Part shown: piece by piece, positions 8,487 through 18,360 of the stretch
How positions within the stretch are numbered: the first letter of the stretch is position 1
Layout: each line of letters begins with the position of its first letter
NCBI RefSeq assembly: GCF_017313275.1
Contig: NZ_JAFLNM010000001.1
Location: forward strand, 372,001 to 436,000
Source: Flagellimonas profundi
GTDB taxonomy: Bacteria; Bacteroidota; Bacteroidia; Flavobacteriales; Flavobacteriaceae
Length of the DNA stretch: 64,000 nucleotides
Direction of reading: 5' to 3'
Notes under the pieces: generated by a model
What the model saw: the letters and a program-made list of their open reading frames with translations, nothing else
Databases searched by the model: none
Told to the model about the DNA's origin: nothing
Made by a program: the position numbers and the translations under genes

Positions 8487-10235
8487 TTATTTTCTACTTT
8501 CCGTAGTTTGTATCACTTTCATTACTGTATCCAAAGCCTTGTCGTTTCCATTAAAATAATCGGTTGATGATAGGTTTACCGGAATATGGGGAGCAATCCA
8601 TTTACGGTTGTCCTCTGCTTTTGATGTTTGATGGAATTGCGTGGAAATAAGTCCCATTAATCCGGAATATGGCAATTTGAACCATCCTGCTTCCCCTATG
8701 TGATTTGGTTTTGAACCACTGGGTTCACCAACAAGAATTGCATTGGTGTATTTTGTAATATCCGTTAGTAAGTTTTGAGCAGCGGAAAAAGTTTCTCGTC
8801 CCATTAACACAAAGACGTTTCCACCTGGATTCATAAGTTCAAAATTGATAATGGTTTTTAGCATTGGTGGTAATATAGAACCATTCCCTCCGTGATTATG
8901 TCTCAAATCCAAAATTAAATGTTGTATGTCGTTTTTAGATGTCTGACTACGCAATTCGATAGTAAAAGCTTCTAAAGACTGTGCTTCTTTCTGTGTAACG
9001 GCATTAAACTGAACATAAATACTTTTGTTTTCTGGAATCAATTTATACCAATATGGGTCTTCTATTTTCGACAAGAATATTGGTTGCTCCTTGTTTATTA
9101 GTTTTGGCATTTTTGGAAAGCCGGAAAAATTCCAGGAAACTGGATCCATTATTACCTTCTGAGACTTTTCGTTGCTGTCTTTCAAAGTAATGGTGACTTG
9201 ATCGGTGTTTTCAACGATTCCCAAACCTTGTAACACATCCGGTAGCCCTAAATAATATGGACCCAACCAAAGTGTTTGCATATCGTTATCCCTGGCATTT
9301 ACGGCATTTGTTTTTTGCAGGGCATCTTCAGCAGTTGTGTTTCCAATCAATTCCACTTGATGACCAATCCATTTTTCAAAGCCTTTCTCCGCACCAACAA
9401 TAAATAGTCCATCATTAAACTGATAAAATTGAACTGGAAGTTTCCTTAAGGCGCCTTTGTTGGGAGATGTGGGTATAATTAAATTGTGGCCATTGCCAAG
9501 ACTCCCCAAAATCTTCATTAGCTCCACAATGATTTGCTCATCTGAAAACGAGTCTATTTCTGATTTTAATCCCAATATTTTTTTGTCAAAATCAGTTTTA
9601 GACATGGAGTGAAATGGGTTGTAGTGCAATTCCAGTATTTGCTCCTCTAAATAATCTATATCACTAACCCACGATTCTCCTCTGCTCAAACCCAAGTGAC
9701 TTCGATAACCAAAGACTTGTTGAAATTCTTCATCCTCGTTGAAGGACTTGAAAGCAGGATCTCCCTTTAAGAATGGTTTTTCGTCATAACGGGATGCAAA
9801 TCCTTTTTTCAACCATAATAAGGCATTCTCCTTATCTCCATCTTCGGCATAGGCTTTCGCAATTTTGATCATTATATCATTTGAAGGTGCCGACCCCGTC
9901 GGAATATCCGTTAATATGGTACCTCCAGATTCAAGCGTTTTTTTTAATACGATTACTGCATTTTTAAACTGTTCAGTCTCATAATAGGACAGTCCTAATA
10001 CATAAAATAGATCAGCGTCATTTGGATATTGTAGCGTAAGACTTTCCAAAATAGGAATCGCCTTTTCCCATTTTTCAATTTTGACCAAACTTAAAGCTTC
10101 AGTTCTTTTATTGAAGTACTCAGTCGGATTTTGAATACTGTTTTTTGTCGATTGGGAGAAAGCCTTAGGGGATGCAATAAGATTTGAAATGAAAATGCAA
10201 AGAATGACTATTGCGTAAGTTTTTATTTTGAACAT
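8487..10235 (-). CDS. TPR-containing S41-family peptidase-like protein, exported
   Basis: 582 residues. A signal peptide (hydrophobic core AIVILCIFISNLIA, ending SKAFSQ-like) precedes two or three TPR-like helical repeats (about 45-150; LFYVLGLSYYETEQFKNAV). A C-terminal region resembles tail-specific S41 proteases: ILDLRHNHGGNGS near residue 440-450 and GRETFSAAQNL near 478-486, where the Ser in TFSAA matches the catalytic serine. The PDZ domain usual in CtpA is not evident, so it is closer to the Tsp-like enzymes that lack one. Expected in the periplasm or facing it. Transcribed after the CPBP gene (111-bp gap). Confidence 0.8.
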   Translation of the reverse strand: MFKIKTYAIVILCIFISNLIASPKAFSQSTKNSIQNPTEYFNKRTEALSLVKIEKWEKAIPILESLTLQYPNDADLFYVLGLSYYETEQFKNAVIVLKKTLESGGTILTDIPTGSAPSNDIMIKIAKAYAEDGDKENALLWLKKGFASRYDEKPFLKGDPAFKSFNEDEEFQQVFGYRSHLGLSRGESWVSDIDYLEEQILELHYNPFHSMSKTDFDKKILGLKSEIDSFSDEQIIVELMKILGSLGNGHNLIIPTSPNKGALRKLPVQFYQFNDGLFIVGAEKGFEKWIGHQVELIGNTTAEDALQKTNAVNARDNDMQTLWLGPYYLGLPDVLQGLGIVENTDQVTITLKDSNEKSQKVIMDPVSWNFSGFPKMPKLINKEQPIFLSKIEDPYWYKLIPENKSIYVQFNAVTQKEAQSLEAFTIELRSQTSKNDIQHLILDLRHNHGGNGSILPPMLKTIINFELMNPGGNVFVLMGRETFSAAQNLLTDITKYTNAILVGEPSGSKPNHIGEAGWFKLPYSGLMGLISTQFHQTSKAEDNRKWIAPHIPVNLSSTDYFNGNDKALDTVMKVIQTTESRK

Positions 10236-10346
10236 TTTAATATCGTTTAGTTGAACCTTGGTGACGGTTTCAGTTATAAATAGTCGTATGGTTTAACACT
10301 TACCTTTTGCATTTACAAAGGATATTGGCCGCTCTGGCCGTTTGGT

Positions 10347-11201
10347 CTATATTTTTTCTTTAATAGCTTTTCTCCAAAAATAAATCCCGAAAATACTGGT
10401 AACAATGGCAAACATAATTCCGTTTTCGCCAAGCCAATGTTCGGTTCCCTCAATTTTCATGGTTAAAGAAGGCATGATCTTTTGAATGTACACATTGCTT
10501 ACTGCATGGAAAATTACTGCTGGCCATAGACTTTTAGATTTAAAAGTGTAGTAGGCCATAATAAATGACATCGAAATAATCACTATAAAGAATGTGATAA
10601 ATTCCAATAGCACATTGCTACTATAGTAAACAAGCAACGGCCAATGCCAAGCCGCCCATACAATTCCGCTAAAAATGGATACACCGGTAAAAGAAAACAC
10701 CTTTCTCAATTCATGGATAAAAAAGCCTCTCCATCCAATTTCCTCTCCTAATGTTGTTGCTGAAGCTCTTATCACTTCTACGGTCCCCAACAAGATGATG
10801 GCTATGATTGTTATCGAGCTTGGATTTAAAGTACCTATTCCAAACAATCCAAGTTCTTTTCCCCATTCTGTTATTGTTTCTTCATTTGCTAAACCTCCAA
10901 ACCCGAAAACCCAGATAAGTAAGTAGGTGATTATACCATATAGGGCAGGAATAAAATAAGACCATCGGATGTATTTCCAATCTCCCCAATTCCAATTAAG
11001 CGATGAGATTTTACGCCCTTTGATTTTTAATGTGATAAAAGCAGCTATTGCTGGACACCACATAATAGCCCCAACATATATTCTTGAAGGATACAGCTTT
11101 ACTATGGCATAATGGAATGGCGAAGTGAGCGCAACAACGAGTATAAGAAATAGAAAGATGGTTTTCCAAGCATCTTTACGTTCTGATGAATTTGTAAGCA
11201 T
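10347..11201 (-). CDS. CPBP family intramembrane metalloprotease
   Basis: 284 residues with about eight membrane helices. The diagnostic Abi/CAAX-protease motifs are present: EEIGWRGFF near residues 151-159 (paired glutamates plus arginine), a WHWPLL segment near 185, and HAVSN in a later helix (FHAVSNVYIQ), which supply the metal-binding and catalytic Glu/His residues. Family members cleave prenylated proteins or small peptides within the inner membrane, or act in bacteriocin immunity; the substrate is unknown. Divergent from the nitroreductase at 11520, with a 318-bp spacer. Confidence 0.85.
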   Translation of the reverse strand: MLTNSSERKDAWKTIFLFLILVVALTSPFHYAIVKLYPSRIYVGAIMWCPAIAAFITLKIKGRKISSLNWNWGDWKYIRWSYFIPALYGIITYLLIWVFGFGGLANEETITEWGKELGLFGIGTLNPSSITIIAIILLGTVEVIRASATTLGEEIGWRGFFIHELRKVFSFTGVSIFSGIVWAAWHWPLLVYYSSNVLLEFITFFIVIISMSFIMAYYTFKSKSLWPAVIFHAVSNVYIQKIMPSLTMKIEGTEHWLGENGIMFAIVTSIFGIYFWRKAIKEKI

Positions 11202-11519
11202 TTTGTTTTTTTGATTGGTTCGTTTGTTTGAGGAAGACGAAGAGTCAATGTTTTTGTTACAATGCGCCCAACGGCTTTGTTGGCCATAGTTTTTTATTCA
11301 ATACTTTCATACTGCCTTGTCAATAGTAGGAATCAAATATTATATGGCAATCGGGTCGGGATTTGATTATTGACATTTAAAGCTTAATACAAACCATGAA
11401 ATTCTTAGGTTGGGAAAATCACCTATTTTTAAGATTGTATTTAAGTTAAACAGACCTATTCAAATAAGTCACTAAATTAGGCGTGACCTGTTAAAGGGCT
11501 TACTTAAAATAAGATAGAT
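11202..11519. other. intergenic spacer, no gene seen
   Basis: This 318-bp AT-rich region separates two divergent genes (CPBP protease and nitroreductase) and must carry both promoters. I found no credible open frame, hairpin terminator or repeat in it. Confidence 0.5.
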
Positions 11520-12248
11520 ATGGATTTGGAAGGTGTTTTAAACCATAGGCGTTCTGTGCGCGTATACGATAAAACAAAAAAGATTGATACCTTAAAAGTA
11601 AAACATGGTCTTGAACTTGCAACATTGGCACCCAATAGTTCCAACATGCAGCTATGGGAATTTTATCATATCACGGAACCTGCAACTTTGGCAAACCTTG
11701 CCAAAGCCTGTTTGGGACAAACTGCAGTTTCAACTGCAGCTGAGGCCGTTGTTTTTGTAACCAGGCAGGATTTATATAAAAAACGTTCAAAATTTGTTCT
11801 GGAATTTGAAAAGGGAAACATCCAAAGAAACAGCCCAATCGAACGGCAAGAAAAACGAATCAAGGATAGGGAACTGTATTATGGCAAAATAATGCCACTA
11901 TTGTACACCAGGTTTTTTGGGGTTGTTGGTTTGTTCCGGGTTTTGTTGACCAAAGTCATAGGTGTTTTCCGTCCTATTACCAGACAAGTATCTGAAAATG
12001 ATATACGGGTCGTGGTCCATAAATCATGTGCATTGGCTGCACAGACATTTATGATTGCAATGGCGAATGAGGGATATGATACATGTCCATTGGAGGGCTT
12101 TGACAGCAAATTGGTCAAGAGGCTTTTGAAATTACCGAGGGGAGCGGAGATCAATATGGTGATATCCGTAGGCATAAGAAAAGAAGGTTCGGGCATTTGG
12201 GGTGAACGTTGCAGAGTACCTTTTAAAGAGGTTTACAAAAAACTTTAG
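11520..12248 (+). CDS. nitroreductase family protein
   Basis: 242 residues. The N-terminal LNHRRSVRVYDKTKK is the FMN-phosphate-binding RRSxR motif of the nitroreductase fold, and ATLAPNSSNMQLWEFY (about 36-50) is the second FMN contact region. The C-terminal half has ALAAQTFMIAMANEGYDTCP with LEGFD, as usual for the family. It has an extra helical stretch (about 95-150) compared with minimal ~190-residue members. It would reduce nitroaromatics, quinones or related electrophiles with NAD(P)H in the cytoplasm; the true substrate is unknown. Single gene, convergent with the second crp gene. Confidence 0.9.
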   Translation: MDLEGVLNHRRSVRVYDKTKKIDTLKVKHGLELATLAPNSSNMQLWEFYHITEPATLANLAKACLGQTAVSTAAEAVVFVTRQDLYKKRSKFVLEFEKGNIQRNSPIERQEKRIKDRELYYGKIMPLLYTRFFGVVGLFRVLLTKVIGVFRPITRQVSENDIRVVVHKSCALAAQTFMIAMANEGYDTCPLEGFDSKLVKRLLKLPRGAEINMVISVGIRKEGSGIWGERCRVPFKEVYKKL

Positions 12249-12444
12249 TTTTCTGGACTGGCCAGGATTGGTGGTGAAATGGATTTGTTTCAAAGGTCCC
12301 CATCCTTAAAAAACAATAGCGATAATCTTATTACACTGAAAAATAGAGTTTACATATAGTTGCTTTTTTATTTTTACTGCATAAGTTCCCGACATATCAA
12401 TTCTAGTACTTTAAACCCCATATTGCCCATAACCACCATTTGAT

Positions 12445-13023
12445 TTACAGATCCATGGTCCTCTTTCTTAATTTGCTCAAAAATTCCTGGGAAATTCCCA
12501 AATAGGATGCTATGTGATATTGTGGAACACGTTGAACAACTGTAGGATATAGCTCCAGGAACATTTGATATCGGTCCATGGCGTTTCTTGACATGTTTTG
12601 AAGCAATCGTTTTTTTAGGGCATGCACGTGGCGTTGCATCATAATTCGGAACATATGCTCCAAGGTGGGAATTGTTTCCAAAAGTTGTTTTTTGGACTCC
12701 AAGGATAGCACTAGCATTTCGGTTTCCTCCAAAGTCTCGATACTTACTTGGCTGGGCACTTTATTTTCAAAACTATGGATCTCACTTATCCACCAATCTT
12801 CTATGGCAAATTCAACCGTATGTTCGTTTCCCTTATGGTCTGTGAAAAATTCTCGGGCACATCCTCGTTTTATGTATGCTTCAAAATTGCAGATGTCGCC
12901 AGAACGTAGGATCAGGGAATTTTTTGGATACTTCCGGTATTCAAAAAACTGTAGTGCCATCTCGGATTCTTCATCCGATAGGTCAATGAAACGTTCCAAA
13001 TAGTTTTTCAATTCATTTTTCAT
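12445..13023 (-). CDS. Crp/Fnr family transcriptional regulator
   Basis: 192 residues: a beta-roll effector domain (FEYRKYPKNSLILRSGDICN, then AYIKRGCAREFF), a long dimer helix (LEHMFRIMMQRHVHALKKRL) and a C-terminal helix-turn-helix (YHIASYLGISQEFLSKLRKR). The recognition region resembles that of the regulator at 4728 but the proteins are only distantly alike. It is divergent from the aldo/keto reductase gene at 13250 (226-bp spacer), which is therefore the first candidate target. Ligand unknown. Confidence 0.88.
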   Translation of the reverse strand: MKNELKNYLERFIDLSDEESEMALQFFEYRKYPKNSLILRSGDICNFEAYIKRGCAREFFTDHKGNEHTVEFAIEDWWISEIHSFENKVPSQVSIETLEETEMLVLSLESKKQLLETIPTLEHMFRIMMQRHVHALKKRLLQNMSRNAMDRYQMFLELYPTVVQRVPQYHIASYLGISQEFLSKLRKRTMDL

Positions 13024-13249
13024 AAATGGGTATCGAGGCTGTAATGGTGATTTCTTGTCCTAGTTCAATGAAAAGGATGTAAAAACCCAATAGATTTGCT
13101 TTGGCAATGTATCAAAGATTTTGCAGTAATATACTATATGTAATTGGACCTACCCCCAACATATCGGTGTATGACACTCTAAGTCTCCAAGACATAAAAT
13201 TGTCGTGTTTATGGATGATACATGAAGTCGAATCTTAATTTAATCGTTT

Positions 13250-14254
13250 ATGGATTACCAACCGAACAAGAATAGATATAATGAAATGACCTACAATCGC
13301 TGTGGCGATAGCGGTTTGTTGCTACCTGCTTTTTCACTTGGGCTATGGCACAATTTTGGTGAAATGGATGATTTTGATACTGCTCGGACCATTGTGCACA
13401 AGGCATTCGATGCAGGTATCACCCATTTTGACCTTGCGAACAATTATGGTCCCCCGCCCGGGTCGGCCGAAACCACTTTTGGTAAAATACTGAAATCGGA
13501 TTTGGCCCAATACCGGGATGAAATAATTGTGAGCACCAAAGCAGGATGGAAGATGTGGGAGGGTCCTTATGGTGATTTTGGCTCCAAAAAGTATTTGGTT
13601 TCCAGTTTGGACCAAAGTTTAAAACGAATGGGGCTGGATTATGTTGATATATATTACCACCACCGTCCGGACCCCTCCACACCTCTAGAGGAAACCATGG
13701 GAGCGCTGGATTTAATAGTTCGCCAAGGGAAAGCACTTTATGTTGGCATATCCAGTTATGATGCCAAGGAGACAAAGGCTGCCATAAAGATGTTAAAAGA
13801 AATGGGAACCCCATGTTTGATTCATCAACCTCGATACTCCATGTTCGATAGATGGATTGAAGATGGATTGTTGGATGTACTGGGGCAAGAAGGTGTGGGA
13901 AGCATTGTTTTTTCGCCCTTGGAGCAAGGTTTATTGACAGACAAATATCTTCATGGAATTCCAGAATCATCAAGAGCTGCCTCTGGACGTGGGAACGGTG
14001 CATTGGAAGCCGACCAAATCACTCCCCAAAAACTGGAGATGGTATCAAAATTGAATAAAGTGGCCAAAGAAAGAGGACAGTCCTTGGCCCAAATGGCCCT
14101 TTCCTGGGTAAAGCGAGATCCACGGGTTACTTCGGTATTGTTGGGTGTAAGTAGGCCCGAACAATTGGAGGACTCGTTACAGGCTCTAAAAAAACCTGGA
14201 TTTGATAAAGAGGAATTGAACACTATCGAAAACATCCTTGCAGGAAAAGCATAA
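13250..14254 (+). CDS. aldo/keto reductase (YghZ/KCNAB-like)
   Basis: 334 residues. The frame RYNEMTYNRCGDSGLLLPAF and the rest follow the AKR14-like group that includes E. coli YghZ (L-glyceraldehyde 3-phosphate reductase, methylglyoxal detoxification). The catalytic tetrad is visible: Asp and Tyr in FDLANNYGPPPGSAE, Lys in STKAGWKMWEG and His in DIYYHHRPDP. The NADP-binding end has SVLLGVSRPEQLEDSL. Cytoplasmic, NADPH-dependent reduction of small aldehydes is the family role; substrate here is inferred. It is followed by the NIPSNAP gene after 52 bp and may be co-transcribed with it. Confidence 0.9.
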   Translation: MDYQPNKNRYNEMTYNRCGDSGLLLPAFSLGLWHNFGEMDDFDTARTIVHKAFDAGITHFDLANNYGPPPGSAETTFGKILKSDLAQYRDEIIVSTKAGWKMWEGPYGDFGSKKYLVSSLDQSLKRMGLDYVDIYYHHRPDPSTPLEETMGALDLIVRQGKALYVGISSYDAKETKAAIKMLKEMGTPCLIHQPRYSMFDRWIEDGLLDVLGQEGVGSIVFSPLEQGLLTDKYLHGIPESSRAASGRGNGALEADQITPQKLEMVSKLNKVAKERGQSLAQMALSWVKRDPRVTSVLLGVSRPEQLEDSLQALKKPGFDKEELNTIENILAGKA

Positions 14255-14306
14255 TAGGAATAGCATATTAGTATAATTATTTCGTATTCAAAAAGATAAC
14301 TGAACA

Positions 14307-15059
14307 ATGAAAATTATAAAACGAATTTTTTCCATACTTTTTCTTTTGATTCTGAACTTTCAATTGGCAGGACAGGAACAAGTATATGAATTGAGAACCT
14401 ACGAGATGGAGTTTGGCAGACCGGAACAAGTACTTCATGATTATTTCAAAGAGGCATTTATCCCAGCCATGAACCGTCAAGGTGTAAAGAATATCGGGGT
14501 ATTTGAAGAAGTGGGGGAAACTTTGCCCAAAAAACTTTATGTACTCATCCCTTATAATAACATTGCAGCGTTTCAAAAAAGTGGCGAATTATTGATCAAG
14601 GACGAAAAATATATCGAGGATGCAAGCCCTTATCTCAAAATATCCGAAAACTTGATTCCGTATAGTAGAATTACAACAGACCTTATTCAATCCACCACAG
14701 GTTTTCCAAACCTACAGAAACCCGCGGATAGCGCAAACTTTTTTGAGCTTAGAACTTACGAAAGTTACAATGAGGACGCCCTGCGCAGAAAGGTCAAAAT
14801 GTTCAATGACAGTGAATTTGGTATTTTTGAGGATGTTGGCCTTCCTACCGTGTTTTTTGGGTCGAACATTGCCGGGAACCATATGCCGTGCCTAACCTAT
14901 ATGCTGGCATTCAAAGACAAGCAGGCCCACACGGAAGCATGGGGCAAGTTTGGTCCACATCCGGAATGGAAGCGAATCTCCAATATGGAAGAATATGCAA
15001 ATGCCATGAACAATATAATCAGGGTATTTTTAAAACCTCTGCCATATTCTCAGTTGTAA
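14307..15059 (+). CDS. NIPSNAP family protein, exported
   Basis: 250 residues with a signal peptide (IKRIFSILFLLILNFQLAGQ) and two NIPSNAP/dimeric alpha-beta-barrel repeats, one starting YELRTYEMEFGRPEQ and the other FELRTYESYNEDALRRK. The ferredoxin-like barrel of this family resembles EthD and antibiotic-biosynthesis monooxygenases, but no catalytic function is established. The second repeat ends in GKFGPHPEWKRI. Exported form implies a periplasmic or surface location. It lies 86 bp ahead of the LolA-like gene and could be part of the same operon, though the gap is larger than inside that operon. Confidence 0.85.
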   Translation: MKIIKRIFSILFLLILNFQLAGQEQVYELRTYEMEFGRPEQVLHDYFKEAFIPAMNRQGVKNIGVFEEVGETLPKKLYVLIPYNNIAAFQKSGELLIKDEKYIEDASPYLKISENLIPYSRITTDLIQSTTGFPNLQKPADSANFFELRTYESYNEDALRRKVKMFNDSEFGIFEDVGLPTVFFGSNIAGNHMPCLTYMLAFKDKQAHTEAWGKFGPHPEWKRISNMEEYANAMNNIIRVFLKPLPYSQL

Positions 15060-15145
15060 AGTATAGCTAATCCAAAACTTTTCACCCAAGACAATACTTG
15101 ACTTATATCATTGTCCAAAGCCAATTATTGAGCTAGTTTCAAACT

Positions 15146-15916
15146 ATGAAAAAAGCATCAATATTGGTTGGCTATTTGGCCTTTGGACTAAGTATATTGC
15201 TTCTTGCCGCTACAATGCCCATACAAGAATTAACTGCGAGGGAGATTGTTAAAAAGGCAGACGACAACATAAGGGGAAATACTTCCCAAGCAGATATTAC
15301 CATCCAGATCATACGTCCTTCATGGCAAAGGGAAATGGAGCTGAAGGCATGGACCAAAGGAGATGTTTATACCTTGATCCTTGTACAGGCCCCGGCCAAG
15401 GAAAAAGGCATTATTTTTCTTAAAAGGGATAAGGAGGTATGGAATTGGATACCTGCCATTGAACGCACCATTAAATTACCGCCCTCGATGATGTCCCAGA
15501 GTTGGATGGGTACGGACTTTACCAACGACGATTTGGTGAAGGAAGCCTCATCGGTAAAAGATTATGACCACAGACATTTGGGCAGGGAACTTATCCAAGG
15601 TAAGGAATGCTACAAGATTGAAATGATACCTAAGCCCTCAGCAGCCATTGTTTGGGAAAAGGTGATCGTATGGATCGATACCCAAGATTTTCTTCAGCTC
15701 AAAGCTGAATTTTATGATGAAGATGGACAATTGGTCAACATCATGAATTCAAGTGACATCAAAGTCTTTGGTTCCAGAAAAGTGACTACACGGATTGAAA
15801 TGATCCCGACGGACAAGGAAGGTTATAAAACCGTGATCAAGTACAACCATCTCCTTTACGATGAGGAGATTCCCGATAGTTTTTTTACTACACGTAACAT
15901 GATGCAACTAAAATGA
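15146..15916 (+). CDS. LolA-like outer membrane lipoprotein-sorting protein
   Basis: 256 residues with a Sec signal peptide (hydrophobic stretch YLAFGLSILLLAAT). The mature chain (EIVKKADDNIRGNTSQADIT, PPSMMSQSWMGTDFTNDD) matches the COG2834/LolA_like (PF17131) family: an unclosed beta-barrel that carries an acyl chain or lipid across the periplasm. It is not the housekeeping LolA, which is ~200 residues and stands apart. The stop codon overlaps the start of the first permease by four bases, so the ABC permeases that follow are its partners. Inference: it accepts lipidic cargo from those permeases and takes it towards the outer membrane. Confidence 0.85.
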   Translation: MKKASILVGYLAFGLSILLLAATMPIQELTAREIVKKADDNIRGNTSQADITIQIIRPSWQREMELKAWTKGDVYTLILVQAPAKEKGIIFLKRDKEVWNWIPAIERTIKLPPSMMSQSWMGTDFTNDDLVKEASSVKDYDHRHLGRELIQGKECYKIEMIPKPSAAIVWEKVIVWIDTQDFLQLKAEFYDEDGQLVNIMNSSDIKVFGSRKVTTRIEMIPTDKEGYKTVIKYNHLLYDEEIPDSFFTTRNMMQLK

Positions 15917-17136
15917 TGTTCTTAAAATTGGCATGGTTGAATATATGGCGCAACGGTCGGAGGACGATGATCACCGTTGCCTCTGTTTTTTTTGCCGTGC
16001 TATTGGCCATAACCTTTCGCTCGGTTACCGATGGGGTTTATGAGAACATGATCCACAATGTGGTCAGCTACTCATCGGGTTATCTCCAAATACATAAGAA
16101 AGGCTATTGGGACGAACAATCCATAGACAATTCTTTTGAGGCCGATGAAGAGCTTTCCAAAAACTTACTGGACAATCCCAAGGTTACAGGCCTGATGCCC
16201 CGATTGGAGACCTTCGCCCTATCATCCTTTGCCGATAAAACCAAAGGAGTGATGGTGTTGGGGATAGATCCAACGAGTGAAAAAAAAGTAAACCAACTGA
16301 ATGAAAAAGTTGTTGAAGGTATATACTTTGAAAGTAACAGTGCGGAACAAATACTAATTGGGAGTGGGTTGGCAGAGCAACTCAATGCCAAGGTGAACGA
16401 CACCCTTGTATTGATCGGACAAGGATACCATGCAAGCAGTGCAGCTGGTAAATTCAATATTGTTGGCATTTTAAAACTGGGGTCTCCCGAGCTGAACAGC
16501 AATGTTATCTATATGCCCTTAAAAACATCACAATATCTGCACGGCGCCGAAAATAGGTTGACCTCCCTGTCCATTATGCTCGGTAAAACCTCCGATTTGG
16601 AAAGTTCCAAAGAAGCAATTGAAAGTGTCATTGACACAGAAGCTTATGAAGTGATGACCTGGAAACAAATGATGCCTGAGATGGATCAGTTCATTGAGGC
16701 GGACAGTTCCGGACATTATATCGTTATCGGAATTCTCTATATCATCATATCCTTTGGATTGTTTGGTACTTTATTGATGATGACCTTTGAAAGGAACCGG
16801 GAATTCGGCATTCTGATTGCCATCGGTATGAAGAAACACCTTTTGGCCTATGTGATACTGTTGGAATCGATCATGATTTCATTGATGGGCTGTTTGATGG
16901 GGGTGTTAGGGGGTACTTTGATTGTTCATTTGCTCACCGAATACCCCGTCCAATTCAGTGGATCTTTAAGGGAGGTTTATGAAGATTATGGTTTTGAGCC
17001 CATCATTTATTTTTCGGGCAACATCCGGATTTTTATTTATCAGACCCTGATCGTTCTGGTATTGGCCAGCTTGCTGTCCCTTTACCCAGGATTTAAAGTA
17101 TTAAGGCTTAGACCTGTTGACGCGATAAATAGTTGA
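15913..17136 (+). CDS. ABC transporter permease, FtsX/LolE type (first)
   Basis: 407 residues. N-terminal amphipathic stretch plus helix (LAWLNIWRNGRRTMITVASV), a large periplasmic domain (about 45-265), then three C-terminal helices with the FtsX/MacB signature (FERNREFGILIAIGMKK). This four-helix layout is that of LolC/LolE lipoprotein-extracting permeases rather than MacB. Overlaps its neighbours on both sides by four bases, which indicates translational coupling. Its partner (start 17133) has the same length, so the transporter is probably a LolCDE-like heterodimer. Substrate unknown. Confidence 0.9.
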   Translation: MMFLKLAWLNIWRNGRRTMITVASVFFAVLLAITFRSVTDGVYENMIHNVVSYSSGYLQIHKKGYWDEQSIDNSFEADEELSKNLLDNPKVTGLMPRLETFALSSFADKTKGVMVLGIDPTSEKKVNQLNEKVVEGIYFESNSAEQILIGSGLAEQLNAKVNDTLVLIGQGYHASSAAGKFNIVGILKLGSPELNSNVIYMPLKTSQYLHGAENRLTSLSIMLGKTSDLESSKEAIESVIDTEAYEVMTWKQMMPEMDQFIEADSSGHYIVIGILYIIISFGLFGTLLMMTFERNREFGILIAIGMKKHLLAYVILLESIMISLMGCLMGVLGGTLIVHLLTEYPVQFSGSLREVYEDYGFEPIIYFSGNIRIFIYQTLIVLVLASLLSLYPGFKVLRLRPVDAINS

Positions 17137-18356
17137 TTATGTTGGTTCAAATAGCATGGCGGAATATATGGCGCAACAAAACCAGGAGTTTTGTAGTGAT
17201 CGGCTCTATTGTGGTTGGTCTGTGGGCCAGTATTTTTATTTTGGCCTTTGCTTGGGGGCTTTACAAAAACAATATCGATGAATCCGTGAACAGGCATTTG
17301 TCCCATATTCAGGTACACCATCCTGAATTTACCGATCAGCAGGAATCCAAATATGCCATACAAAATGCCGATTCCATTCTTTCAGTGCTGAAAATAGACG
17401 ATAGGGTCCAGTCCGCAAGCATGCGCACCATTGTCAAAGGAATGATCACATCGCCTACTACCGTTTCTGGTGTCACCATTTATGGCATCTCCCCAAATGC
17501 GGAAATAAAACAGATAGGGCTGAACCAAAATTTGATACAGGGTGACTATTTCACTTCTGGAAAAGATAACGAAATCTTTATCGGTGAGAAGTTGGCCAAA
17601 AAACTCAAGATTAAATTACGGAGCAAGGTGGTGCTGACCTTTACGGATATTGGTTCCAGTATAGTTTCCGGTGCCTTTCGGGTGGGTGGGATCTATAGAT
17701 CCAAGAACCTTTCCCTCGATGAAGTGAATGTTTATGTCCAAAAGCAATCCTTGGACAACCTCTTAGGTCTTCAGCATTCGGAGAGTAATGAATTGGCTAT
17801 TTTGTTAAAGGATGAGTCTGCACTGGACAGCTACATCACCTATGTTCGGCAGCTAATGCCCAACCAAAAGGTAGAGGATTGGAAAGATCTTGCCCCGGAT
17901 TTGGAACTGGTGATAGAATCCTTCAACCTATATACCTATATCATTTCCGGTATCATTCTTTTAGCCCTCACCTTCGGTATTGTGAACACCATGCTCATGT
18001 CGGTACTGGAACGGATAAGGGAACTGGGTATGCTTATGGCCATTGGGCTCAACAAGAGAAAAATCTTTTTTATGATCATGTTGGAAACTCTTTTCCTAAC
18101 CTTGCTAGGATGTCCTGTGGGACTTCTGGTCGGTTGGTTGAGCGTTCTTGTGCTGGGAACGTTTGGCATCAACATTGCCATATTCTCCGAAGGATTGGCC
18201 AGCTATGGTTTCAGTTCCATTATCTATCCGGCCTTGGACGGCCAGATCTATTGGATCGTGGCTATCATGTGTTTGATCACCGCACTGTTATCGGCAATAT
18301 ATCCTGCCTATAGGGCCTTGCAATTAAATCCTGCAGAATCAATTCGAAAAATTTAG
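17133..18356 (+). CDS. ABC transporter permease, FtsX/LolC type (second)
   Basis: 407 residues with the same topology as the preceding permease: QIAWRNIWRNKTRSFVVIGS at the N-terminus, a periplasmic domain, and a C-terminal FtsX core (LERIRELGMLMAIGLNKRKI). The two permeases are paralogues that have diverged, consistent with a heterodimer. An ATG three codons in (17139) is an equally possible start. The ATPase gene follows after four bases. Works in the inner membrane with the ATPase at 18361. Confidence 0.9.
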   Translation: MIMLVQIAWRNIWRNKTRSFVVIGSIVVGLWASIFILAFAWGLYKNNIDESVNRHLSHIQVHHPEFTDQQESKYAIQNADSILSVLKIDDRVQSASMRTIVKGMITSPTTVSGVTIYGISPNAEIKQIGLNQNLIQGDYFTSGKDNEIFIGEKLAKKLKIKLRSKVVLTFTDIGSSIVSGAFRVGGIYRSKNLSLDEVNVYVQKQSLDNLLGLQHSESNELAILLKDESALDSYITYVRQLMPNQKVEDWKDLAPDLELVIESFNLYTYIISGIILLALTFGIVNTMLMSVLERIRELGMLMAIGLNKRKIFFMIMLETLFLTLLGCPVGLLVGWLSVLVLGTFGINIAIFSEGLASYGFSSIIYPALDGQIYWIVAIMCLITALLSAIYPAYRALQLNPAESIRKI

Positions 18357-18360
18357 CACC

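Noticed and set aside
13343..14003. Long antisense frames across the aldo/keto reductase gene
   Set aside because: Sense strand is a full family match with all catalytic residues; antisense frames are shadows with no domain.
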